From Adiantum capillus-veneris (taxonomy: Eukaryota > Streptophyta > Polypodiopsida > Polypodiales > Pteridaceae), in assembly GCA_014529385.2 (NCBI GenBank), contig CM043944.1, positions 85,339,884 through 85,403,883 of the forward strand: DNA of 64,000 nt, read 5' to 3'. The position numbers and the translations under genes are program-made. Each line of letters starts with the position of its first letter. The stretch's first letter is position 1. Under the pieces are notes generated by a model. The model saw only the letters and a list, made by a program, of their open reading frames with translations, had not been told where the DNA came from and ran no database searches. Of this stretch, positions 1 to 11,842 are shown piece after piece.

Positions 1-1284
1 TTCCACTAATGTGCCTCCTGGAGGTATTCCTTTTGTTTCCTAGTGTGTGCAGGAGCGTGTTGCTATTGATAGGATTTGGACTTTCATGGAATCTTTATCT
101 CGACTCACTCTTCAAATCAAGCACGACCATCGACACAAACAGGTGTTTCTTGTCCATTGGCATGGCCCTGTATCTTTTTTGCATCTATGATTGTCTGCTT
201 TAATTGTGATTGGTAGCCTAATATTCAATGCATTTGCTTAGTATCAAACATTTAATTCAATGTAATCTTTTGTCATGATCAGTTGTCTAGGTTTAAAACT
301 CAAGCAGTCCGTCGAAGCTAAATTGACCAAGTTAAGTGTTAGAGATCTTCTCTTAATACCATGGGGAATGCCTTCCTAATAATCAATGGTTACTTAGGTT
401 CTTAATCCGATTTAGGCAGCATTGTGTGAAATGTACTAGGGCTTTCTAGTGGGCTTGACCCTATTGACCTTTAGCTTAAGTATTATAAAGGGAGTTTACT
501 AGTGTGATGAGCCTGGGGAGGTGTATCAGTGTTATATGACCCCCCAAAGTTACAAAATTAAAATGCTGAAAATGAACAAACAAAAAATCAAAGTGCTACA
601 CTGTAAAATCTTAAGCTGGAAGAGAAATCTCAGCTTGATTTGGTACTTCACTCACATGTATTGCCTATGGTACTAGAGCCCTAGAGGTTCCCAGTATGGA
701 CGCTTTTACTTGAAAAGCAAAAAACCCAAGGCATACAAAATAAGCACACACATCAAAATTGAATCACAATGAAAAGACTTTGGGGGGTCAAAGAAAAAGT
801 AATTAGTCAGGCAATGATTTCATGAGAAATTCCTTTTATGGTAGCTTAACTACAAGGTCTTCTAGATATAGCCTCTAGTCAGCCCTCGAACATGAATACT
901 TGGCTCTCGCGATTAAACAACTTAATTGACCACAGAAAATTAAGAAGCTTACCCATGGTATTAATATTCGATCTCTAGTGCCTTTCGACCGTCAAATTAG
1001 CGACCCCAGACTTGTTTAATTTTTTACCTTTACATCTGTTTATGCATTTGATTACATTGCAATTTAATGTTCATTGCTGACAAATTATTTGAAATTCTTT
1101 TATGAATCAATTTGTCTACCTAAAACTGCATATGCTTTTTAATCACTTATGAGAATGCAATTACTGTGCCAATGTTGTTTGATTTTGCAGTGACTGAAGA
1201 AGGCTAAGGACATTTATCTCAAATGCTCTTCCACCTCGACGAACGAGCTTCAACTCAATAGCTTCCGAGGACGGAATCTACATC

Positions 1285-1297
1285 AGGAAGGGGGGCA
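1285..1297 (+). other. Polypurine tract of element A
   Basis: The purine-rich run AGGAAGGGGGG lies immediately before the LTR start TGTTAACC. This is the expected plus-strand primer site. The same junction occurs at element D (61629-61642, reverse strand) and, slightly altered, at element C (58370-58383). Confidence 0.8.
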
Positions 1298-1887
1298 TGT
1301 TAACCCTCACGGCTCACGGACACCCCATCACCTACGACGGACGTGTATTATGTATTTGGTAGAGTCAGGTATCGGGCTTGTCGGACCAATAGGAAAAGGG
1401 TAAGAGTGATCGCCGATGAGAGGCGCACTCTAACTGGGACATTCAAGGGATTAGTTGGCTAAGCATGGGCGCCCAAGTGTGAATGAGGTGAGCTCATATA
1501 AAAGCCAACTAAACCTAAATTCACTCATTCTCTCATTTGTGCAATAGAAGAGTGCTCTTGCTCCATCTCCATCTCCATCTTCTTCTTCTTCACCTCCTTT
1601 TGTGTGTGTGTATGTGAGAGAGAGAGAGAGAGAGAGGGAGAGTGTGTGTGCGATCGAGCATTACGAAGGCACGACGGCGGCGAAGTGGTTGAGCGCGGCA
1701 CAACTGCAGCTTCTTCTTCATCGAGGCGAGGAATCCACCACGAAGGCGAGCGTAGAGCGGTGAGTGACACACCCTTTGCTCTCTTGAGCTTGCTAGATTA
1801 GTCTTGTTGTGTGCTTGGAGCCATTTGTGGCTCGCACACGGTGTATCGAAAAGTCCCTTCCTTCGACAGTGCAGCAAGGAGCGCACA
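1298..1887 (+). repeat. LTR of element A (590 bp)
   Basis: The LTR starts TGTTAACC after a polypurine tract and ends GCGCACA. It has a TATA box at about 1495-1504 (CATATAAAAG) and a short GA tract at 1615-1636 in the transcribed part. Near the 3' end GTGTGC and GCACAC flank a short loop (about 1810-1845) that could form a hairpin; this arrangement is conserved in LTRs B and D. The LTR is about 97% identical by eye to the LTR at 61038-61628 and shares many blocks with LTR B at 37830-38447. Confidence 0.85.
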
Positions 1888-2915
1888 GTTGTCAAATGGA
1901 GTATGGTGTCAGTTGGGAAAGCCACCTCTATCTAAGAGTATTATCCAAGTCAAGGGTGTCAACAAGGAAAAAACTGCGGTTTTTGGAATCTGTCACACTT
2001 CGGACAGTTATGACAATGGGGTTGTAGCTCAAGACTTTTTGGTCATGCCTGATTGAACTATAGAGGGCAATATAAACCTAGGACGCACGTGGATGATAGC
2101 CACCAAATGCACTATTGATTGGGGGACTGGGGGTTTCACAATGCAGAAACCATCTCTAAGTCCTGCCACTCAAGCCATAGTCCCTGAGAAATTGCCTCTT
2201 AAGGAAATAAAACCCAAAACATTGCATGTCCACCAGGAGGTTGAACCATATGTCCCCATATCCCAACTCTCTAAATCTTTAACTGCTGTAGTTGAAATAA
2301 AGCTTGTGACACACAAGACCCATCCTAATATAACAAAGAAAACATACAAGTGGGTCCCTAAAGCTTCTTTAGCGACCATAGCTAGTGCTCAAAGACAGGA
2401 GACTGGTAAGAGACGTCCCACTTGCCCCAAGAAATGTAAAGAGATATTGCGTTGGATTCCCATGTGAGCCCAATCCCTTATCTCCAAAACAGATTGAAGA
2501 TCATGGAAAGGAAAAAATCACAGAATGATATATACCCACTCCAGAGCTACTTTGGGTACAGAAGAAAGAATGATTTGTTCCACCTAGCTCAGGAACAGGG
2601 AAGTCAAATGAAGCTTCTTGCTCTTCATGTAGTTCCTATACGGAAATAGAAGCTTCGACACAAGCTCCACCTACCGTTGTACATATCCATACAAACAAGT
2701 AAGAGTTTGCACCTCCCGTTGTAAGTTCACCACCTACAACAACGTTGCAAATAAAATCATGGGAGAGTACCTTACCACCCTTGCAACTAGATGAAATGCA
2801 TAGGGAGGTCGAAAACTATTGGTTAAAGCCTTCACCCATAACAACTTGGAGCAATTGGTTTCAAAAGGTGACAACATCATTCCAAAAGGTATGATATACC
2901 CAAGGAAGGGGGGAG
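1888..2915 (+). pseudogene. Retroviral-type protease C-terminus plus WVPK-repeat region (block X)
   Basis: Read in frame across one stop, the first part gives ...VVAQDFLVMP...IEGNINLGRTWM...CTIDWGTGG. This resembles the C-terminal half of a Ty3/gypsy aspartic protease, with the [IV]LGRxW-type motif; the catalytic half lies beyond the inserted element A. It is followed by a basic stretch with repeated W[VI]PK motifs (KWVPK, RWIP). The end of the frame, WESTLPPLQLDE...NWFQ, is conserved in the reverse-strand copy at 63660-63880. Several stops and frameshifts break the frame here. No reverse transcriptase or integrase follows, as expected for a non-autonomous element. The domain assignment rests on motif recognition only. 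Confidence 0.55.
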
Positions 2916-3027
2916 TGTTTGTTGACATCCATCATTCACTTGCTTTCCTCTCAACCTTCCTCCGTGACCTCTCAATCACCAATCTTAGGGAATGTATATA
3001 CATAGCCTTATACTAGTTCTAGCAAAC

Positions 3028-3095
<68 letters not shown>

Positions 3096-3246
3096 CAAAT
3101 AGTAAAAGAGCAAGGGCGACTAGCAACGAGAGAGCACCCTAGCAGATCCTACACATAAGTCCAAATTCACCATGTCACATCAAGCAACACATGAAAATAA
3201 CTCTTATGTTTAAAAGGCCTAACCAAATCTATATGTATTCTCAGAG
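2902..3246 (+). promoter_or_regulatory. Polypurine-TG junction and TATA segment upstream of ORF Y
   Basis: Block X ends at a purine run (AAGGAAGGGGGGAG) followed by TGTTTG at 2916, the layout of a polypurine tract and an LTR start. A TATA-like TGTATATACATA lies near 2994, about 250 bp before the Y start codon. The corresponding place in element D (63417-63655) has the same purine run, the same TG start and a better TATA (TATATAAAG). I could not find an LTR end with a primer binding site, so this may be a truncated LTR or an internal promoter for Y. Here an A run and (AT)n at 3028-3095 interrupt it. Confidence 0.45.
3028..3095. repeat. A15 plus (AT)n microsatellite
   Basis: An A run (3028-3042) runs into an uninterrupted AT repeat of about 53 bp. 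It is absent from the homologous segment of element D, so it arose in this copy. Confidence 0.95.
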
Positions 3247-3637
3247 ATGGCTAGTTCACCAGAGGCATGTGCTTCTATTTTTTATGAACATTTGCTACCA
3301 TGTACTTTCTTGCGAATGGGATTTGGTAGAGAGACTTGCGTGTGAGAGAATTTTTAAGGAGTTAGAATGGCTGATACGTCTATGGTTAACTAGTGATTCC
3401 TATCCAGTAGCGAATGTTTCTCCAGTGGCACATGCTTATTCTTTTACACAAGATAAGTATCCACACATAGCGAGGTTCTTGATTAACACGCTTGCACAAG
3501 ACGATAATGAAGAAGAAATAATAGAGACCGAGGAAGACTATGGCCTCACAAAAAATGATTTCGTTTATCTAGATGATGAGGATAGAGGCCTAGCCTTAGG
3601 GATGCCACCCGGTTTATATAATATCATCTTTCCTTGA
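3247..3637 (+). pseudogene. Acidic accessory ORF Y, frameshifted copy
   Basis: This is the older copy of the Y protein carried intact by element D (62994-63416). It opens at an ATG (MASSPEA...) and is frameshifted by small indels near 3275-3310. It then reads open as CEWDL...ACER..KELEWLIRL...YLDDEDRGLALG.PP.LYN to a stop at 3637. By eye about 60% of residues match the D copy, with the C-terminal YLDDEDRGLALG block best conserved. The centre is rich in Asp and Glu. I recognise no known domain, and there is no signal peptide or obvious membrane segment. Confidence 0.5.
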
Positions 3638-4399
3638 TTCTAAAAGGGATGACAGATAGGTAGGTTAGAGGTCTAGATTGTGTTTTGAGTTTGTTTTCTA
3701 GGAGTTTTAATTTTTTCACACTAACATGCCTCCTAGAGGTATAGTGCCTTGTTGTTTGATATTGTCATGTAGGACTCATATGGATTTCCATCCACATGGC
3801 TGAGGACATTTGCTTCGATGAAATGAGCAACTCCATACCTCCAGGTGTACTACTTTCCAGATTCATGCTGGTGGATATATATAATTGCTAATTATGGTTT
3901 TTTATGGTTTGTTTGAGGGTAGTAGTTATGTTTGTTATCTGCCATTATAGATGTATAAATTTGTCTTTGCTTAAGTTGATTGAACTAGATTTTGATCTTA
4001 TAGATGAGCCTTGAGATTAGGTTACCATGACTTTAGGTTAACTCATTTACTTGACCACTAGTCCTAGTTGATAAAATTATCTGAGTGTTTGAGACCTTAT
4101 GAATGTTTTAGGCATAGAGAAGCTTGCTCACTTAAACAACAAAAGACACTAGTGAGAATACCAAGAAAATGGAAGCAAAAAACATAAGTGCCACAAATGA
4201 AAAATCTTACGCTGGAAGATAAATCCTAGCTTGATTTGGTACTTCACTCACATGTATTGTCTATGGTACTAGAGCCCTAGAGGTTTCCAGTGTGGGAGCT
4301 TTTCCTTGAGAAGCAAAAAGCCCCATACATACAAAATAAGCCATCTTGCACACATGTTAGGAAAGTCCCCTACTTCGATACGTGCGACAGAAGCCCACA
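3638..4399 (+). mobile_element. Non-coding tail and LTR remnant of the older A-family element
   Basis: The sequence downstream of Y starts with CTAACATGCCTCCTAGAGG at 3721, matching position 5 onward of element A. The segment 4140-4340 matches 580-755. At about 4345 it jumps directly to the last 55 bp of an LTR (GTTAGGAAAGTCCCC...GCCCACA), so about 1.1 kb has been deleted, including the polypurine tract and most of the LTR. The LTR tail is closer to type B (38400-38447) than to type A. Confidence 0.6.
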
Positions 4400-4526
4400 A
4401 CAAAGATTCTCTCTCTCTTCTCACTGATTTGGCCCTCTCATGCAGGTCTGCACCTTGTCGGCAGCCCTTGCTCTCTCTCGTTCATGGCGGCCCCTCTCCT
4501 CGTTTCTCTCGACAAGCCCACTCAGG

Positions 4527-4612
<86 letters not shown>

Positions 4613-5640
4613 TATGGCATGCTCGCACCCGCATGGCTCTCCTCATGATCTCTTGCTTGCTCCTCATTGGCAACAAAACTGTGCCCCTTCCCAATCGACC
4701 TCACCTGCAATGCGTACTCCCCACCCTTCGTAACCCTCAATAGCTTATTAAAAAAACCATTAAAACACTTCTTTTTCTTTTATTCAAACAAAGCCTCCTT
4801 AGGCTCCTATTCACACCTCCCCTTGACTTCGCTAAAACTCTCGCTTGCTCCTCATGACAACCCTTCTCAGCATGGCAACAAACCGATGCCCACCTCATCA
4901 TAGCCTGCACTCACTCAGTGCCTCCCATGATTTCTCTCCTCGTTTAATTCACAGCCAGGGGCCAAGCCCTCTCCTCTCCTCTCCTCTCCTCGCATTTCAT
5001 GGACATGCCCCTCTCTCGCTTGCTCGTGACTATGGACTCTCCGTCAAAGGGTGGGGACCCTCCTCATTCTTTTTTTCTACCATTTAAGAGCTTTAAGCTT
5101 TATAGCTAAAGAGGCATGTTCCCACACGAATTCCATCGCCCCAAGGTTATTTTTGATAGAAGAATGATGCCCTTGTACATTGCACTCATCCTTCACGATT
5201 CACAATTGTTCTCTTCAGCACAAACATCTTGGCTCAAAAATTGCTTCAAGAATGGTAGATTACTAAATGTAGCACATTACGATATCACTAGTCTCCACAA
5301 AACATGCAAGGACCCTTCAATATCAATAGCCACTTGGGATCTCCTTGGCAATTGTCTTTGCTTTAGGTATGATCATCTCTGCTGCATCTTTGCTTCAAGA
5401 GCTTCATTCCTATCAAAACAAGTTCCTCATGGCCAATCAAGTGAGAGTATCGTCAATGTAATAAGCATAATAGCAAACACTGGCAAACATTTTAAGTACA
5501 AAATTATCATGTATCAGTCCTCTCTGGGGCTCAACAACTTTCAACATGTAAGTTAAAGGCTTACTCCAAGAAGAAGAAAAGGCAAAAAATTACCAACATT
5601 TGTGTGTGTATCTTAATTCACGGTGAAAGATATTACTGTG
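4400..5640. other. No gene identified; CT-rich
   Basis: This is low-complexity, CT-rich sequence with a long (CT)n tract and a run of CTCCTCTC units near 4970-4995. The open frames here are driven by the repeats. I see no recognisable protein or RNA gene. Confidence 0.5.
4529..4610. repeat. (CT)41 microsatellite
   Basis: This is an uninterrupted dinucleotide tract of about 82 bp. The open frames across it (SLSLSL or RERERE) are artefacts of the repeat. Confidence 0.97.
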
Positions 5641-5644
5641 TTAA

Positions 5645-5945
5645 TACTAGTGACACATAGGCATCATACGCCTTTGATGTGGCCTCTTTGAGAGGAGCTC
5701 TTTACATAGGAGCATTCACCCAAACATAGGACTCCCTCTTATATAAACCTGGCCATTCACACTTGGCCAACAGACACTAGCCAAGTATGCCCAACCTTAG
5801 GGAGTGATGGGCTACATACCCTCCTGGATGTATAGCCACCTCAAAACCCATGTGGAGTCCACCCGTAAGCCTTCCCTATGTAGTGTGCTCGACATACCTA
5901 TCCGTGCATGCCATACATGCTCCATGGTCTCGATGTTGTAAATGA
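5645..5945 (-). repeat. Dispersed LTR-like repeat R1, copy 1
   Basis: This is homologous, in reverse orientation, to 14930-15240 and 53455-53767. Shared blocks include TGGCCA.GTGTGAA, TATAAGAGGG with a TATA box, CCTA.GGTTGGGTGG and GTGCTCC...AGAGCTC. Copy 3 is followed by an initiator Met-tRNA primer site, so R1 is the LTR of a copia-type element. No internal coding region adjoins this copy. Confidence 0.6.
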
Positions 5946-7130
5946 GGTGACAATCACTCTCCTGCATTATGTTTCTATAGGCATCCAAAAATCACAATGT
6001 CCATTTCATTGGCGCATCATAATAGTGTCATCAAGAAACCTACAAGTTAAGGTGCTCCCAAAAGTTCATAGCTTCTCTCTCAACTCCATAGTGTGAATGT
6101 TCATGATAACATAGATTTCTTTACATAACCAAGGGTAAGATCAAGAGAATAGTACACATGCCATAGACATCCTCTTCACCCTCATTAAGTGAGAACAATT
6201 GGATCTAATAGATTGCAAATTGAGCACGTTTGAAAACAATGAGAACCAAATTGATGTAATATATTTGGAATCTACACTATTGCTCTTACTCAAAGGAATC
6301 TTGTCACCTTAATGGTAGTGCTAATATCAAGTCCATATAGATTCCATACTTATGAGTGATGAACTACATCAATAGAAGCATTTTTTCTATCAACAATGCA
6401 TACTAACTCCACAAGAGGAGAGTAAATACACCATCACACTTTGACACATGTTGCCAATGTTTTGTGAGAACTATGATAGTCTAACTATTGGTTGTCTACT
6501 TGGAATAAGAAAGACCTAGGCAAGGTTCCATAAGGAGATTCAAATTTATGTTTACCCAGCCAAAGTGTGAATTTAACGAGGCAAAGTGCCTTAAGGAAGA
6601 TAGGGTTTTACATTTACTTGATATCACTATGGCAAATGGGAAAGTTCATAGTAGGTGAGCTACACAAAAAATCCAACATGTTATTTATTTTCTCTAAGAT
6701 TGTAAAAACATGATACACTCAAAGAAGGAGATCCAAAAGTTCTTGGTAGACGAAAATCAACTTGGTCTCTTCTCCAAGTTGTCCCCAAGTTACTGTGGTC
6801 GATGAAAACACCTTGCACACACAAGTGAAGTCATGTGGATCTGCAAAAATGCAACAAGGGTGGTCTCCATGGGAGTGCCTCGACAAGGGGTAACCATCTT
6901 ATTTCTACAACATAGGTATTGTAGCACCTGTCACAAAGCGTGAGCCTCTCTCTACTGTGAAAACTAGGAGAGAAATTCTTGAAGAAAAAATGAACTCTTA
7001 AACAAGCAAGGCCCATATTTCTAGGCAATGACCTCCCTTTAGCACACATTGCATACATGCAAGAGTTGATACCAAAAATCAAGGTTGCAAGGGAGAAGGG
7101 AAAATTTGCTTTCTATAGAGGGGGGAGAGT
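5946..7130. other. No gene identified
   Basis: AT-rich sequence with only short open frames. I see no domain motif, repeat array or RNA gene. It may be decayed transposon sequence upstream of the LINE fragment. Confidence 0.4.
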
Positions 7131-7184
7131 AGTGATCTTGGAAAGATAGTGCAAGACCTATGGAACCATCCTTAAAATGGCAGT

Positions 7185-7640
7185 GTGGAACTATACCCAT
7201 ACATGATTTTAGATGAGGACATATGGGAGTTCTCTAGGAATGGGCATGCCATCCTCCTATGGGACTTCAATGCCAGGACGAGCCACTCTCAAACAGCCTT
7301 CTATGATACCTCAGAGGATGTTAAGAGAGCTAGATGTCAGCGATTTAGGATTGACCAGGTGCTCACACAGGATGTGGTGCATAATGAGTATGCAAGATAT
7401 TTGATAGACATGGGGACTGCACATGGATTGGCCATCCTTAATGGTCTACATAGATTTCCAGTACCGAATGGGTTCACTTGTTTTCCTCCCATACATGGGG
7501 TTATCATGGTGGACTATGTTATGGCTCAACCAAGTTTAATATCATCTATTCAAGATTTTATAGTCAACCCATGCCTATTAGGGTAGTAGTAGACCATGCC
7601 CTAATCACATTTATAGTTTCATTCTAGTTTAGTATAGCTT
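7185..7640 (+). pseudogene. LINE endonuclease (EEP family) fragment
   Basis: The frame contains ILLWDFNART, which matches the GDFNAR motif of exonuclease-endonuclease-phosphatase nucleases of plant non-LTR retrotransposons. Further on come GFTCFPP.HG..MVDYV and, after two stop codons near 7584-7589, VVVDHALITF. That matches the C-terminal SDH[AY]x[IV] catalytic His motif. In a LINE this domain nicks target DNA to prime reverse transcription. The first Gly of the motif is Trp here. No reverse transcriptase follows, so this is a truncated remnant. Confidence 0.6.
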
Positions 7641-8085
7641 CATTGTTGGTCCAAGTATCTATGCATACTAAAATACACTTTTATATCAAAGATTGACTCT
7701 ATCTACATGGATAGTACTTACAGATGCTTGGTCACAGGGGAGCTAAGATTGGAGATGTTCATTGCAAGAGGGTAAGTGGGATAGGGATTTATTATCCCGG
7801 TTGGAATGAACTAAGTTCGAGGGACAACGTTGGGAATTATAGACTTAATAATGGAGTCTTTCGAGGCTTGCCTTTGGCTTGACCATTATTGCTACTAGAA
7901 AGCTCAACAGGAACCATAATGAACCGAGCATTGTTAGACCCTCTCCACTACTCTTTGCAAAATCAACAGTCTCTAAACCATCGGTGTGGCTGCTTGAGAG
8001 CTAATTTTCAAAAGTTAAGAAGAGTTGAAACTAAAGTTTTGAGGTTGCCAAAGCACAAAGTAGCATATATATAAATTTAGTTAGC

Positions 8086-8983
8086 ATGGATGACAATAAT
8101 AAAGAGAGTAGAATGAATATTGACAACTTTGATTTTGCACATGAAGTTGCTACTAATGATGCCCCTATGTTTGTGAACTATCTTATCACTAGGTAGAAAC
8201 AAGCCATGGGCAACCCCGTTTTACAAGCCGAAGTTAACCAATAACTTCACACCCATGGGATTCCAAACTCCCCAAGAAGAGAGAGAGATTAGGAAGCCTT
8301 TTGTAGAGACTTCTGAAAGAAGACTCTCTACGGTGAGAGAAAAGGAGGAATCCTATCAAAGAGCAAGAAGTGAATCTCCAAGTTTTCCAAAAGATGTGGC
8401 TACGCAAAGACGATGTTGCGACGATCTCCAACTCCTCCCAAGAGGAAAAATCGTCATATAGTCCTTCTCCCTCAGAAGGAAGAGAGGAATCAAAAGAAGA
8501 AAAAGGCGAGAAAGAGGTCACCCTCTTCTCCATCTTCATCACCTTCCTCCTCTTCCGATGAAAGCAACGGTCTTTCTCCTAGAGAGTACAAGAGGAGAGA
8601 ACATCGCAAATCCTATGTTTCTTGGAAAAGGTCCTACACGATTAAGAAGTTCAAGGAGGGAGGAAAGAGAATCTCTTTTCTCACCTATCATGGCACCTTT
8701 GGTGCTACAGACAAAGTTTTGGCTTTCATCCAACAATTTGATGCGGCCTTTGAAGATGAGGGCTTCAAGGAGTCCTCCAAGCTACATCATGTAGCTATGC
8801 ATTTTCAAAAGTTTGCCCAACAATGGTGGGCTAGTCTACGAGGTAATGGCAAAGTTCCAAAGACATAGAAAAATCTACAAGTTTCCATAATGAAGCAATT
8901 TCTTGCAAGTGATGCCAAAAAAAAAGTGCTTATTGAATGGCGTAATCTGAAGCTATCTCCCAATGAGTCTATCCACAAGTATG
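8086..8983 (+). pseudogene. Chromovirus G1 gag, N-terminal part
   Basis: The start MDDNNKES matches the G2 gag start MADNNQES at 35895. An Arg/Glu/Ser-rich region follows, then a capsid-like stretch (FHGTFGATDKVLAFIQQFDAAFEDEGF, then QQWWASL) and SNESIHKY at the right end. Gag would form the virus-like particle. Stop codons at about 8194 and 8866 and frameshifts break it. Similarity to G2 gag stops abruptly at about 8983, the first inversion junction. Confidence 0.75.
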
Positions 8984-10804
8984 CCTAATCATTTTCCTTG
9001 AATGTTAAGGCCCTTTTGTGCTTGTTAATGGCAACTTTTTGCCTTTGTTGTGAGATGGATATAGCTTCCTTAATCTTTTGAAAAGATTCTTGTAGGTCTC
9101 GGCTATACTCAGCAGCACAACGAAGATCTTTCCATGTACCTTAAGTAGCAAGGGACTTTTAGGTCTTCCTTCAATGATCTCGAAAGGTGCCTTCCCTGTA
9201 GTAGTATGGACAATGTTATTGTATGCATACTCTACAAGGGGTAGGTACTTCTTCCATTATGAGCATTGATCTGCTTTTGTAACATAGGTCTTGAGTAGAT
9301 CCATAATCGTAAGGTTAGATATTTCACTTTGGCCATCTTTTTGTGGGTGATAGGCCGAAGAGAAATTTAACCTTGCTCCTAGATTTTCAAAGAGACCTTT
9401 CCAAAAATTAATGGTCATTCTAGGATCTCTGTCTGACACTATGGATGTTGGCAAGCCATGGTGTCTGAAAATGTGGGATATGAAGAGGGTTGCCATTTAA
9501 TGTGCCTTAATAGTCTTTTTGACAGGTATAAAGTGCTTGTTTGCTAAACATGTCGACTGTCCATATTCCTGTATCCCCATGGATAGACTTGGGTAATTCA
9601 AAGAGAAAATCCATGGATACTCTCCCATGGTGAATTAGTAATTGGCAATGGCTAGAGTAATCCAGGTTGCTTCCCTCTATCATACTTGGTCTTTTGACAT
9701 ACCACACATTTTGAAATATACTCTTGTATGTCTACTTTCATGGTAGGCCAATAGAAATGTGTCTCTACTCCTTGAAGAGTAGGTTGAATCCCTCTATGCA
9801 CTGCACAGGGAGGAGCATGGGATTCATACATTACTTTCTCACGAAGGGAGTTAGTAACATATAGCCTATTACCAAGGAGAAGATAACCATCCTGCAAAAT
9901 GAATGGTTCTTCTTTCTTCCCTAAAGCAAGGGCTAAAATTATATCCTTAAAATCAGGATCAATAGCATACTCATCTATCATAGAAGATAGATCATTGTGA
10001 GTTGCTATAGACATTGCATTTACTCTTGATCATCGTGATAGTGCATCCGCCACTTGATTGTGCTTACCAGCAATATGACCAATATGAAAATTAAATTGTG
10101 AAAGAAAATTTGTCCACCTCATTTGTTTGTCGGAAATCTTGGTTTGCGTCATGAAGTATTTAAGACTTTGGTGATCTATTTGTAGGATGAATGGAGTCCC
10201 CAAAAGATAATGCTTCCATGTGTCAAGGGAATGTAGAACAACTAGTAGATTCTTTTTATGTATGCCCAATACTCATTCATTGGAATTGAGTCTTCGATTC
10301 TTGTATGCTATGGCATGCCCTTCTTGAAGCAAGACTGCTCCAAGGCAATCTCCACAAGCATCACATTGGACCTCAAAGGGTTTTGAGAGATCCAGTAGGA
10401 TAATCATAGGCTGAGAGGTAAGCTTTTCCTTTAGCTTCTCAAAAGCATTTTTCTCTTTTGCAGTCCATGTGTACTTAACATTCTTTTTTGTTAAGTCATC
10501 TAATGGTCGTGCTATTTGCAAGAATCTTTCTATGAAGCGTCTATAGTATGCACACTACCAATAAAGCTTCATAGCTCATGTAGAATCCTTGAATTAGGCC
10601 ATCCTTTTATTACCTCTAACTTTGTTGGATCCATGCGGATACCATCTTGAGAGATATGTGACCTAAGTATTAAATCTCTTGAAGGAAAAATTCACTCTTC
10701 TTTTGATTAATGAAAAGTTTATTCTCCCTCAAAGCTTGAAAGATTACTTGGAGATGTTGCTTATGCTCCTCAAGAGATTTGGAGTAGATGATAATATCAT
10801 CAAA
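8984..10804 (-). pseudogene. Chromovirus G1 RT end, RNase H and integrase (inverted block)
   Basis: Read on the reverse strand, the block begins in the reverse transcriptase active site FDDIIIYSKS near 10804. It runs through the palm and thumb, the RNase H region (FEVQCDACGDCLGAVL, then GKHNQVADALSR), the integrase zinc finger (H..R....CVVCQ) and the integrase core (SDRDPRMT, then FSSAYHPQKDGQSE). It ends at 8984 within the integrase C-terminal linker. Several frameshifts and stops are present. It faces opposite to the gag and chromodomain parts of the same element, with sharp junctions at both ends. Confidence 0.8.
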
Positions 10805-11842
10805 GAGAGGGAGCATGATGCCTATATCCTTTTTGACCCTAGCTCTACTCACAACTTCATATCAACGGAGTTGGCCACTAAGTTAGGCATACAAGCTCAT
10901 GACATGGTTGATGGAGCTTTCAAGGGACAAGAAACCCCAATTACTCCCTTGATTGGGAAATTGAGGCGAGTCATGTCCAAGACTTTGTCGACAAAGAAGA
11001 CTTTTTCATCTCCCCTCTCAAGCATAAGGATGTTATCCTAGGGGCATCATGGTTCAACCGCATGGCTACCAATATGAATTTCCCTGAAAGGAGAATTTGT
11101 TTCAACAAACAAAAGAATATGTACATAGATGCTAATGAGTCGGGTCGTATTATACCCCTTGTAAATATGCTTGCTTTTGATAACTCAATAAAAATCTTAG
11201 TTTTTGCATAAACGATTTTTGTTAAAGAGTCCATAAATGATCCTAATGTTTTATCCAATGGAAATGGTAGGAATCAAAATGAATAATAGTTGTTTGATTT
11301 CCTAAATAGATTCCAAGATGTTTTTATCGATGACATCCCTAGAGAGTTAACTCCAAAACGAGGGGATGATGACCATAAAATAGATCTTCTACCTGGGAGC
11401 TCGTCACCTAATAAGCCTTCTTATCGAGTTTCCCAAGCTCAATAAGAGGAGGCAAGTACATGAACTGGTGGATAAGGGGATAGTGAGGCTTAGCTCCTCT
11501 CCCTTTTGTTCAACAGTCCTTTTAGTGCAAAACAAAGACTGCACATATCATATGTGTGTTGACTATAGAGCACTAAATAGGATCACTATCAAAAACAGAT
11601 TTTATGTGCTACAAGTAGAAGATCTATTTGATAAGATACAAGGCTTTACCTACTTCAGTAGGATTGACCTTAAAAGTGGCTACCATCAAATAAGGATGAT
11701 CAATGAAGATATTGTAAAGACCACTTTTAGTACAACATGTGGTCTTTATGAATATCTTGTCATGCCTTTTGGCTTGACAAATGCTCCGTCCACATTCAAT
11801 CGCTTAATGGAGAAAGTTTTTAGACCCCACCGCAAGTTTACT
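10805..11842 (+). pseudogene. Chromovirus G1 protease and RT N-terminal half (re-inverted block)
   Basis: The block starts with a protease segment (ILFDPSSTHNFIS, then TELATKLGIQ) in place of the usual D[ST]G active-site triplet. After a linker with stops comes reverse transcriptase: DKGIVRLSSSPF, VDYRALNRITIKNRF, FSRIDLKSGYHQIR and MPFGLTNAPSTFNRLM. It stops at about 11842, just before the FDDI active site. That active site is found at 10804 on the other strand, so the RT gene has been cut within one domain. Confidence 0.8.

Larger units (their letters stand above)
1..1887 (+). mobile_element. LTR retrotransposon A, 3' end
   Basis: This is the 3' end of an LTR retrotransposon that runs off the left edge of the window. 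About 1.3 kb of internal sequence leads to a polypurine tract at 1285-1297 and then a 590-bp LTR. The whole 1.9 kb recurs on the reverse strand at 61038-62925 (element D), about 97-98% identical by eye, so both are recent copies of one family. The internal part contains no recognisable coding domain. A 64-residue open frame at 9-203 is open in both copies but shows no family signature. Element A lies inside an older relative: the sequence from 1888 onward is the C-terminal part of a retroviral-type protease. Confidence 0.85.

Noticed and set aside
9-203. 64-residue hydrophobic frame conserved at 62722-62949
   Set aside because: The two copies are nearly identical DNA of a recently spread element, so an open frame in both is not independent evidence of coding. 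It stays possible but unsupported.
4306-4743. Long frames rich in SLSLSL/RERERE here and at the other dinucleotide tracts (e.g. 21017-21367, 24493-24933, 25249-25479, 52910-53300, 57855-58201)
   Set aside because: They are translations of CT/GA or CA/GT repeats; no frame of such a tract contains a stop. No domain is present outside the repeat.
10679-11041. A single 120-residue gene starting at 10679
   Set aside because: The frame crosses an inversion junction at about 10804. Its first part is antisense to RT, and only the part after it (protease) is meaningful.
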